This document shows, piece by piece, positions 1-4,784 of a DNA stretch of 6,075 nt. Below the pieces are notes generated by a model, which saw only the letters and a list, made by a program, of their open reading frames with translations, did no database searches and had not been told where the DNA came from. The stretch lies in assembly GCA_046597185.1 (NCBI GenBank), contig JBKJLF010000691.1, positions 1 to 6,075 on the forward strand. Direction: 5' to 3'. This DNA comes from CAMBDR01 sp046597185 (lineage in GTDB: Bacteria > Pseudomonadota > Gammaproteobacteria > Burkholderiales > Burkholderiaceae_D). Positions within the stretch are counted from its first letter, which is position 1. Each line of letters opens with the position of its first letter. Position numbers and translations under genes: made by a program.

Positions 1-374
1 ATTTGGTGAAATGCCGTGCGCAAGATGAGCAAGGCAACGCACGTCCACCAGCTGCGGATGAAATTGCTGCGTGCCGCCCATTTTTACAACGCCAAATCGC
101 CTTGTTGCAACCGCGTTTGGTATTAAGCCTGGGTAAAGCTGCGGCACTTGCCCTGAGGGAACCTACCCCCGGCCCCTTGCGCGGCGTGGCGCATCGTGTA
201 GCACAGACGCATTTACCATTGGTGGCGAGCTGGCATCCGGCCATTGTGTTGCAACAGCCGAGCGAAAAGCGCCAGGTTTGGGCCGATTTATGCCTGGCTG
301 AGCAAAGTATGTTGCCGGAACAAGCCGACGTTGCCAATCCTGCAGGAATTGATCCCGATGATATCCCGTTTTAA
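1..374 (+). CDS. Uracil-DNA glycosylase, family 4 (C-terminal part, start outside window)
   Basis: This is the C-terminal part of a family 4 (Fe-S) uracil-DNA glycosylase, which removes uracil from DNA at the start of base excision repair. The frame is open at the window edge and the protein begins upstream; the TTG at position 3 is just an internal codon. In the visible 123 residues (counted from that TTG), VKCR near residue 4 and AACRPFL near residue 24 supply what should be the last two cysteines of the 4Fe-4S cluster. LSLGKAAAL (41-49) matches the family LG strand, and SWHPAIVL (76-83) holds the HP motif that contacts the uracil site, followed by EKRQVWADL. The cysteines lie 20 residues apart, whereas I recall about 16 in well-studied members, so the loop looks longer. 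The last 20 or so residues are an acidic tail without a recognised motif. The end overlaps the next gene by 17 bp. Confidence 0.92.
   Translation, partial: LVKCRAQDEQGNARPPAADEIAACRPFLQRQIALLQPRLVLSLGKAAALALREPTPGPLRGVAHRVAQTHLPLVASWHPAIVLQQPSEKRQVWADLCLAEQSMLPEQADVANPAGIDPDDIPF
344..348 (+). promoter_or_regulatory. Ribosome binding site for the DUF1853 gene
   Basis: AGGAA lies inside the end of the glycosylase gene, 9 nt before the ATG at 358. It supports that ATG over the upstream in-frame ATG at 244, whose N-terminal translation is cysteine-rich and unlike the family, and which would lie deep inside the glycosylase gene. Confidence 0.65.
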
Positions 375-1503
375 CTCGCCCGAGCAGGAAAGACTGGAAG
401 GTCTGGAAAGCCTGGAAGGGCAGGGCTTCGATCCCTTTCAGGCGCGTTTTCACCAACGCTGGCAACATTTACAAGATCCCGATGTGCGCGCCCTGGCATG
501 GTTGTTGGATTCGCCCGATTTATTCGATCATCAATCCCAAGAGTGGGGGCCACAATTGGCCACCCTGGCTCTGCCTGTCAATCTGGATCAACTCTTGGAG
601 CAACTGGATACGAACCCCGACGCGCTCAAACCCGGCTTGATCCCCAGCATGCGCCTGGGGCGTTATGCGGAAAAATTGATTGGGTATTTTTTACAGCAAC
701 AAGGCAGATTGGTGGCGCAGGGTTTGCAAGTGCGCGCCGGCAAAAACGATACCATTGGCGAGTTTGATTTTTTACTGCGTGAGCCAGATGCCAATTCTGC
801 GTCAGACGCGCTTTTGCACTGGGAATTTGCCACCAAATTTTATCTCTACGATGCGGCACTGGCGGAGGGTGACGGTGACGGCGCGGCGGGTTACTTTATC
901 GGCCCCAATTTATCCGATAGTTTGGCGGCCAAAATGCGTAAAATCGTGCAACGGCAACTGGCTTTGAGCCAGCATCCGGCGGCCAAGGCCGTCTTGCCCG
1001 GTAAGGTGGTGCGGGCGCAAGCTCTGGTCAAGGGTTGGCTATTTTATCGTGAGTCAGTGCCGCATCAAGCGGCATTGAGTAAGCAAGGGCCGCCCACCGA
1101 TATTGGCTTGTCGCCGCAACATTGTCGTGGCTTTTGGTGTACACCGGATCAATTGGCCGAGCGCCCCGGTGATGCGTTTGTGCTACTGCGGCGCTTGCGT
1201 TGGTTGGCCCCGGCACGGGTGGCGGCATCTGCGGTGCTCTCCAAAGCGGCAATGCTGGCTCACCTGCACGACTATTTTGAACAAGAAACCATGCCTGTGA
1301 TGTTGGCTTGCCTGAAGCCGGGCGGGCCATCCGATGGCAATGAAGCGGTTTTTCTGGAAGCACAGCGCGGCTTTATTGTGCCCAATAATTGGCACCAGCG
1401 CGCCATGCAAAGTTATTTGAGCATCATGAAGCAACCCGCCATCACCTCAGATATCACCTTAGATATCACCTTAGATATCAACTCAAATACGGCGGCGCAA
1501 TGA
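358..1503 (+). CDS. DUF1853 family protein, possible PD-(D/E)XK nuclease fold
   Basis: This 381-residue protein of unknown function matches my memory of the DUF1853 family. Recognisable stretches are LGRYAEKLIGYFL (100-112), LQVRAGKNDTIGEFDFLL (123-140), HWEFATKFYL (154-163), GPNLSDSLAAKM (182-193) and RGFIVPNNW (337-345). An early helix with a conserved Glu, then GEFD, then a strand with E156 and K160 resembles the core order of PD-(D/E)XK nucleases, although the E-to-K spacing is three residues instead of the usual one. The nuclease link is therefore an inference. The ATG at 358 is chosen because of the AGGAA before it. The gene overlaps the uracil-DNA glycosylase by 17 bp, which suggests translational coupling and perhaps a shared DNA-repair context. 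The N-terminus (LEG-LES-LEG) and the C-terminal tail (ITLD units) carry short tandem repeats outside the conserved core. Confidence 0.85.
   Translation: MISRFNSPEQERLEGLESLEGQGFDPFQARFHQRWQHLQDPDVRALAWLLDSPDLFDHQSQEWGPQLATLALPVNLDQLLEQLDTNPDALKPGLIPSMRLGRYAEKLIGYFLQQQGRLVAQGLQVRAGKNDTIGEFDFLLREPDANSASDALLHWEFATKFYLYDAALAEGDGDGAAGYFIGPNLSDSLAAKMRKIVQRQLALSQHPAAKAVLPGKVVRAQALVKGWLFYRESVPHQAALSKQGPPTDIGLSPQHCRGFWCTPDQLAERPGDAFVLLRRLRWLAPARVAASAVLSKAAMLAHLHDYFEQETMPVMLACLKPGGPSDGNEAVFLEAQRGFIVPNNWHQRAMQSYLSIMKQPAITSDITLDITLDINSNTAAQ
394..420 (+). repeat. 9-bp tandem repeat, 3 copies, in the DUF1853 gene
   Basis: Three 9-bp units, CTGGAAGGT, CTGGAAAGC and CTGGAAGGG, encode LEG-LES-LEG at residues 13-21 of the DUF1853 protein. 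The unit length preserves the reading frame and the copies differ only in their last three bases. Confidence 0.7.
1441..1488 (+). repeat. 12-bp tandem repeat, 4 copies, in the DUF1853 C-terminal tail
   Basis: Four 12-bp units follow one another: ATCACCTCAGAT, two identical ATCACCTTAGAT, and a diverged ATCAACTCAAAT. They encode the run ITSD-ITLD-ITLD-INSN just before the stop codon, beyond the last motif of the conserved domain. The unit keeps frame, so copy-number change would only lengthen or shorten the tail. Confidence 0.9.
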
Positions 1504-1505
1504 GT

Positions 1506-1511
1506 TACAAT
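1506..1511 (+). promoter_or_regulatory. Possible -10 element upstream of alr
   Basis: TACAAT differs from the sigma-70 -10 consensus by one base and lies 29 bp before the alr ATG, in the only gap between DUF1853 and alr. No good -35 hexamer is seen 16-18 bp upstream, so alr may instead be transcribed from further up. Confidence 0.3.
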
Positions 1512-1540
1512 GCTATTTTTTTGATGCCTGATGCTTGATC

Positions 1541-2677
1541 ATGCCACGTCCGCTTACCGCCACCATCCATCTTGACGCCATGCGCCACAATCTGGCCAAG
1601 GCCAAAGCCATGGCACCGCACGCCAAGGTTTGGGCGGTGGTCAAAGCCTATGCTTATGGCCATGGTTTGGCCCCTGCAGTACAAGCTTTTGCGGCTGCCG
1701 ATGGCTTGGCCCTGATTGAACTCGACGGAGCCAGCCGTTTGCGCCAGTTGGGCTGGGAAAAGCCGATTCTCTTACTCGAAGGCGTGTTTCAGGCGACCGA
1801 TTTGGCCCAGGTACTGGCCGAGCAACTCGATATCGTGGTACATAATGAAGCGCAAATTCAGTGGCTGGAGCAAATCCAGTCAGCGCAATTGGCAGCGCCA
1901 AGCATGGAGCCAAGAATGGAGCCAAGAATGGAGCCAAAGCAGCATCCGGTTCGGGTTCACTTAAAAATGAATAGCGGCATGAATCGGCTCGGCTTTGCCC
2001 CTGCACACTATATGGCGGCCTACCAGCGCTTGCGCGCCTTGGCCCTGGTGGGCGAGATCATTTTAATGACCCATTTTGCCAATGCCGACCAAGCCCATGC
2101 CCAGGTAGTGCCATGGGGTGAACAAGTGCATCGCTTTGGCAAAACGATTTTTGGCTTAAGCAATGCGGTAAGTCTGGCCAATTCTGCTGCCACCGCAGCC
2201 CACCCGAGTTGCCATGCCGACTGGGTGCGCCCCGGCATCATGCTCTACGGTGGCAGCCCCGGCAATGGCACGGCAGCCGATTGGGATTTATTGCCCGCCA
2301 TGAGCTTGTGCAGCGAACTTATCAGCGTGCAGCATATTGCCGCCGGCGAAGCGGTTGGCTATGCCAGCCGTTTTGTAGCGCAGCAAGCGATGACGATAGG
2401 CGTGGTGGCCTGTGGTTATGCCGATGGCTACCCGCGCCATGCACCCACGGGCACACCGATTTTGGTCGCCGGAATACGCACCCAGGTGATTGGGCAAGTG
2501 TCGATGGATATGATCACGGTGGACTTGACAGCCATCCCACATGCGCAAGTGGGTACACCCGTCACACTATGGGGCCAGGGTTTGCCAATCGATGAAGTCG
2601 CGCAGGCGGCAGGCACCATCGGGTATGAATTGATGTGTGCCTTGGCCGCGCGGGTGCAAGTGCAGGTGCTGCCGTAG
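1541..2677 (+). CDS. alr: Alanine racemase
   Basis: This is the PLP-dependent enzyme that interconverts L- and D-alanine in the cytoplasm, providing D-alanine for peptidoglycan. It has 378 residues, slightly longer than the usual 355-370. The N-terminal TIM barrel holds the PLP lysine K35 in AVVKAYAYGHG (32-42), LKMNSGMNRLGF (141-152), MTHFANAD (176-183), SNAVSLANSAAT (207-218) and RPGIMLYGGSP (230-240). The C-terminal beta domain holds the catalytic tyrosine Y274 in EAVGYASR and the substrate-site SMDM (321-324). The ATG at 1541 gives the family-like start MPRPLTATIHLDAMRHN; an in-frame TTG at 1535 would add only two residues. No clear Shine-Dalgarno sequence precedes either start. A small insert of repeated MEPR units (about 122-132) lies in a predicted loop before LKMNSGMNRLG, and probably does not disturb activity because all catalytic residues are intact. 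The anabolic Alr and catabolic DadX paralogues cannot be told apart by sequence alone, but no dadA is adjacent. Confidence 0.97.
   Translation: MPRPLTATIHLDAMRHNLAKAKAMAPHAKVWAVVKAYAYGHGLAPAVQAFAAADGLALIELDGASRLRQLGWEKPILLLEGVFQATDLAQVLAEQLDIVVHNEAQIQWLEQIQSAQLAAPSMEPRMEPRMEPKQHPVRVHLKMNSGMNRLGFAPAHYMAAYQRLRALALVGEIILMTHFANADQAHAQVVPWGEQVHRFGKTIFGLSNAVSLANSAATAAHPSCHADWVRPGIMLYGGSPGNGTAADWDLLPAMSLCSELISVQHIAAGEAVGYASRFVAQQAMTIGVVACGYADGYPRHAPTGTPILVAGIRTQVIGQVSMDMITVDLTAIPHAQVGTPVTLWGQGLPIDEVAQAAGTIGYELMCALAARVQVQVLP
1904..1939 (+). repeat. 12-bp tandem repeat, 3 copies, inside alr
   Basis: Two identical units ATGGAGCCAAGA are followed by a third, ATGGAGCCAAAG, which differs at its last two bases. 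They encode MEPR-MEPR-MEPK in alr. The position falls between a helix and the strand that begins VRVHLKM, which in Alr structures is expected to be a surface loop. The unit length preserves frame. Confidence 0.92.
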
Positions 2678-2679
2678 CG

Positions 2680-3519
2680 TTAAATTTCCAGATTATCAAT
2701 CAACCGGGTATTGCCCAGTTTGGCCGCCGTCAACACCACCAGCGCTTCGTTTTGTGCCAAATCACCTGCCGAAGGGGGTTGCAAATCACAGCGCTTGCGA
2801 ATCGAAATATAATCCGGTTTCCAACCACGATCGGCCAATTGTTTCATGGCCGCGTGTTCCAATTCAAAAATATCCAAATGCCCGGAACGCACTTGCTCGG
2901 CCACCGTGTTTAGTGCGCGATACAAAGCGGGCGCTTCGGCACGTTCTTCGGGTGACAAATACATATTGCGGGACGAGAGCGCCAAACCATCATCGGCACG
3001 CCAGGTTTCGGCTGCAATAATCTCGGTCGGCAAGGCAAACTGGCGGCTCATATTGCGCACTATCATCAACTGCTGATAATCCTTCTTGCCAAACACCGCC
3101 ACCCGGGGTTGCACACAAGAAAACAGCTTCAACACCACCGTGGTAACCCCACCAAAAAAGCCGGGGCGGAATTCACCTTCGAGGATATTGCCCAAATCGT
3201 TAGGCGGTTGCACTCGAAATTCCTGCGGTTCCGGGTACAGATCTTTTTCAGTCGGGGCAAATAAAACATACACCCCTTCTTTTTCCAGTTTTTCGATATC
3301 CGCTTGAAAGGTGCGCGGATATTTATCAAAGTCTTCATTTGGGCCAAATTGCAGGCGATTCACAAAAATCGAGGCCACTACCGGATCACCATGTTTGCGC
3401 GCCAAGCGCATTAATGACAGATGGCCTTCATGTAAATTACCCATAGTAGGGACGAAGGCGGTGCGCAATTGGCCGCGTAATTGGTCACGTAATTCTTCAA
3501 TGGAGGAAATGATTTTCAT
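2680..3519 (-). CDS. panC: Pantothenate synthetase (pantoate--beta-alanine ligase)
   Basis: This enzyme condenses pantoate with beta-alanine using ATP, giving pantothenate, AMP and pyrophosphate, in the cytosolic route to coenzyme A. It has 279 residues, the normal length. Visible motifs are PTMGNLHEGH (24-33, the HIGH-type nucleotide-binding motif), FVNRLQFGPNEDFDKYPRT (52-70), RPGFFGGVTTVV (118-129), FGKKDYQQ (143-150), DGLALSSRN (177-185) and KLGNTRLIDN (267-276). The RPGFF variant is, from memory, usual in betaproteobacteria. The ATG at 3519 gives the family-typical MKIISSIEELRDQL start. The upstream mRNA is pyrimidine-rich with no Shine-Dalgarno sequence, which fits coupling to upstream translation or S1-assisted initiation. 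The gene lies 74 bp after scpA and probably shares its transcript. It converges on alr with 2 bp between stop codons. The aspartate decarboxylase gene panD does not follow it here. Confidence 0.97.
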   Translation of the reverse strand: MKIISSIEELRDQLRGQLRTAFVPTMGNLHEGHLSLMRLARKHGDPVVASIFVNRLQFGPNEDFDKYPRTFQADIEKLEKEGVYVLFAPTEKDLYPEPQEFRVQPPNDLGNILEGEFRPGFFGGVTTVVLKLFSCVQPRVAVFGKKDYQQLMIVRNMSRQFALPTEIIAAETWRADDGLALSSRNMYLSPEERAEAPALYRALNTVAEQVRSGHLDIFELEHAAMKQLADRGWKPDYISIRKRCDLQPPSAGDLAQNEALVVLTAAKLGNTRLIDNLEI

Positions 3520-3572
3520 GGCTGAATGCGAGCTGGGGAAAAGGGGTTAAAAAACATGGGGTTAAAAAACAT
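3516..3572 (-). other. 18-codon open frame overlapping the panC start (doubtful gene)
   Basis: An ATG at 3572 opens a frame encoding two MFFNP units and then FSPARIQP. Its TGA overlaps the panC ATG in an ATGA arrangement. The frame is the same as that of scpA and is open back to the scpA stop. No ribosome binding site precedes the ATG, and the MFFNP copies come from the underlying 15-bp repeat, so this may be chance. It is listed because it could couple panC translation to upstream ribosomes. Confidence 0.2.
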
Positions 3573-3576
3573 GGGG
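3535..3576 (+). other. Four GGGG tracts with G-quadruplex potential
   Basis: GGGG runs lie at 3535-3538, 3543-3546, 3558-3561 and 3573-3576, separated by loops of 4, 11 and 11 nt. The two long loops exceed the common 7-nt limit, so any quadruplex would be of the long-loop kind. The G strand is the template strand for scpA-panC transcription, so the RNA would carry C runs and any structure would form in DNA. Confidence 0.35.
3543..3572. repeat. 15-bp tandem repeat, 2 copies, in the scpA-panC spacer
   Basis: Two identical copies of GGGGTTAAAAAACAT (+ strand) sit side by side, followed by a degenerate GGGGATGGATAAAAAA that may be a third, decayed copy. They occupy most of the 74-bp spacer between scpA and panC, in the presumed 5' region of panC. 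Confidence 0.9.
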
Positions 3577-3593
3577 ATGGATAAAAAAGTGAA

Positions 3594-4424
3594 TCAAGCG
3601 GGTGAATAGGCCAGCCGCACATAAATCGGTGCGTAGGGTTCGGCCTGGGTGATTTCAATCAGGGTTTCTTTGGCCAGTTCCAGCAAGGCCACGAAATTCA
3701 CCACCAGCACCGGCACGCCGCGCGTGGGGTCAAATAAATCGCCAAATTCAACAAAACGGGTGGTTTGTAAATGGCGCAAAATGGCGGTCATATGTTCGCG
3801 CACCGACAATTCTTCGCGGCTGATTTTATGGTGCGCGGTTAAATTACTGCGCTTCATAATATCGCGCCAGGCAGCGGCCAATTCATTGACTTCCACCAAA
3901 GGCCAGTTCGGGGTGCGACTTTGTTCGATAAACACCTGGGTGCGCACAAAATCGCGCCCCAGTTGCGGTAAATTATTCAGTTGCGAGGCGGCGAGCTTGA
4001 TTTGCTCGTATTCCAACAGCCGCCGCACCAATTCCGCACGCGGATCTTCCGCTTCGGCCCCATCGACGCTTTTGCGTGAAGGCAGTAGCATGCGCGATTT
4101 GATTTCGATCAACATCGCCGCCATCAATAAATATTCTGCCGCCAATTCCAGATTGTGCAAGCGAATTTGATCGATATACTTTAAATATTGCAAGGTCACT
4201 TGCGCCATCGGAATATCGAGAATATTGAAATGTTGCTTGCGGATTAAGTACAACAATAAATCCAGCGGGCCTTCAAATGCTTCCAGAAACACTTCGAGCG
4301 CATCGGGGGGGATGTATAAATCATTGGGCAGGCGAAACAATGGCTCGCCATATAATTTGGCAAAAGCCATGCCGTCCACCGCCTCGGGCAGACCATCAGG
4401 GCTGAGCACAGCGGCCTGATTCAC
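3594..4424 (-). CDS. scpA: Segregation and condensation protein A
   Basis: ScpA is the kleisin subunit of the bacterial condensin SMC-ScpA-ScpB, which bridges the SMC heads and helps compact and segregate the chromosome. The 276-residue protein shows the N-terminal kleisin region FEGPLDLLLYLIRKQ (50-64) and NILDIPMAQVTLQYL (67-81), the helical stretch AAEYLLMAAMLIEIKSRMLL (95-114), an acidic linker (about 121-140) and a C-terminal winged-helix region (about 241-271) ending YAPIYVRLAYSPA. The start is a GTG at 4424, supported by GAGGT 6 nt upstream; an internal ATG at residue 19 is an alternative. The first 30 residues before LYGEPLF look variable. It lies 59 bp after the DUF3460 gene and 74 bp before panC on the same strand. 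The partner gene scpB is not in the window. Confidence 0.95.
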   Translation of the reverse strand: MNQAAVLSPDGLPEAVDGMAFAKLYGEPLFRLPNDLYIPPDALEVFLEAFEGPLDLLLYLIRKQHFNILDIPMAQVTLQYLKYIDQIRLHNLELAAEYLLMAAMLIEIKSRMLLPSRKSVDGAEAEDPRAELVRRLLEYEQIKLAASQLNNLPQLGRDFVRTQVFIEQSRTPNWPLVEVNELAAAWRDIMKRSNLTAHHKISREELSVREHMTAILRHLQTTRFVEFGDLFDPTRGVPVLVVNFVALLELAKETLIEITQAEPYAPIYVRLAYSPA

Positions 4425-4430
4425 GCGACG

Positions 4431-4435
4431 ACCTC
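4431..4435 (-). promoter_or_regulatory. Ribosome binding site deciding the scpA GTG start
   Basis: On the - strand GAGGT stands 6 nt before the GTG at 4424. This favours the GTG over the internal ATG 18 codons later, before which no comparable purine-rich site is seen. Confidence 0.6.
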
Positions 4436-4483
4436 AGGATTGAACAAGGTTGATCAAGTTTTGTAGGATTTAGTCAGGTTTTG

Positions 4484-4717
4484 CTAAGTTTTACTTTGAT
4501 ACACGTAAGCCGATTGCTTGAGCGTGGCTTGTTGCCGACGATCTTGATCTGCCAATGAAGTGGCTTCTTTATCCCAAAGTAAAGCACGGCCTTGACGCTG
4601 CTTTTCTTCCATGTCAGGTTTTTGCTTTTTTAAATCGTTCAAAAACTGTGTAAATTCAGATTCATAACCCGAATGTTGGTTGTTGATGTTTAACGTCTGA
4701 TTTGAAGTCTGGCTCAT
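4484..4717 (-). CDS. DUF3460 family small protein
   Basis: This 77-residue soluble, highly charged protein has unknown function. It matches what I recall of DUF3460, a short family found next to scpA in betaproteobacteria: YESEFTQFLNDLKKQKP (18-34), MEEKQRQGRALLWDKE (36-51) and the tail QSAYVYQSK (68-76). The family is usually about 60 residues; here a polar, Asn/Gln-rich stretch of some 16 residues precedes the conserved part. The ATG at 4717 is the only upstream Met in frame close by, but it has no clear ribosome binding site. No signal peptide or membrane segment is visible; the sequence should be largely helical. It is 67 bp downstream of the SulP gene and 59 bp upstream of scpA, all on the same strand. 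Constant association with scpA makes a link with chromosome organisation conceivable, but that is inference. Confidence 0.85.
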   Translation of the reverse strand: MSQTSNQTLNINNQHSGYESEFTQFLNDLKKQKPDMEEKQRQGRALLWDKEATSLADQDRRQQATLKQSAYVYQSKT

Positions 4718-4761
4718 GGTCGGCAGTCAAAATGAAAATGCGAAAAAACGAAACAGCGGCT

Positions 4762-4767
4762 ATTCTA
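4762..4767 (-). promoter_or_regulatory. Possible -10 element for DUF3460-scpA-panC
   Basis: On the - strand TAGAAT, one base from the consensus, lies 44 bp before the DUF3460 ATG within the 67-bp gap after the SulP gene. The bases about 17 bp further upstream (GCATAA) are a poor -35 match. If used, it would separate this unit from the transporter gene. Confidence 0.3.
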
Positions 4768-4784
4768 CCTTGTTCCAGCTCAAA

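Noticed and set aside
244..357. An upstream in-frame ATG that would give DUF1853 38 extra residues.
   Set aside because: It would overlap most of the glycosylase C-terminus, the added translation is cysteine-rich and unlike the family, and the ATG at 358 has AGGAA at good spacing.
2209..2595. A 128-codon + strand open frame inside alr in another frame.
   Set aside because: The translation is rich in Arg, His, Trp and Cys, typical of an off-frame reading of a GC-rich gene, and alr itself is intact there.
2788..3170. PanC motif variants RPGFF and FVNRLQF as possible active-site changes.
   Set aside because: As far as I recall both are usual in betaproteobacterial PanC proteins, so they mark lineage and do not suggest an altered enzyme.
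3463..3498. Degenerate 12-bp periodicity in the panC start region encoding LRDQLRGQLR.
   Set aside because: The copies differ at several bases and the protein length here is normal for PanC N-termini, so this looks like an ordinary helix and not a recent expansion.
3649..4170. A 173-codon + strand open frame opposite scpA.
   Set aside because: It lies wholly antisense to a well-matched scpA, has a low-complexity Ser/Arg-rich translation without any motif, and has no ribosome binding site.
4425..4483. Short direct and inverted repeats (such as TTGATCAA) in the DUF3460-scpA gap as an operator.
   Set aside because: The palindrome is only 8 bp and the other matches are imperfect; nothing distinguishes them from chance in AT-rich DNA.
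4718..4784. A-rich stretch between the SulP gene and DUF3460 as an intrinsic terminator.
   Set aside because: On the - strand there is a T run (CGTTTTTTCG) but no stable GC-rich stem directly before it.
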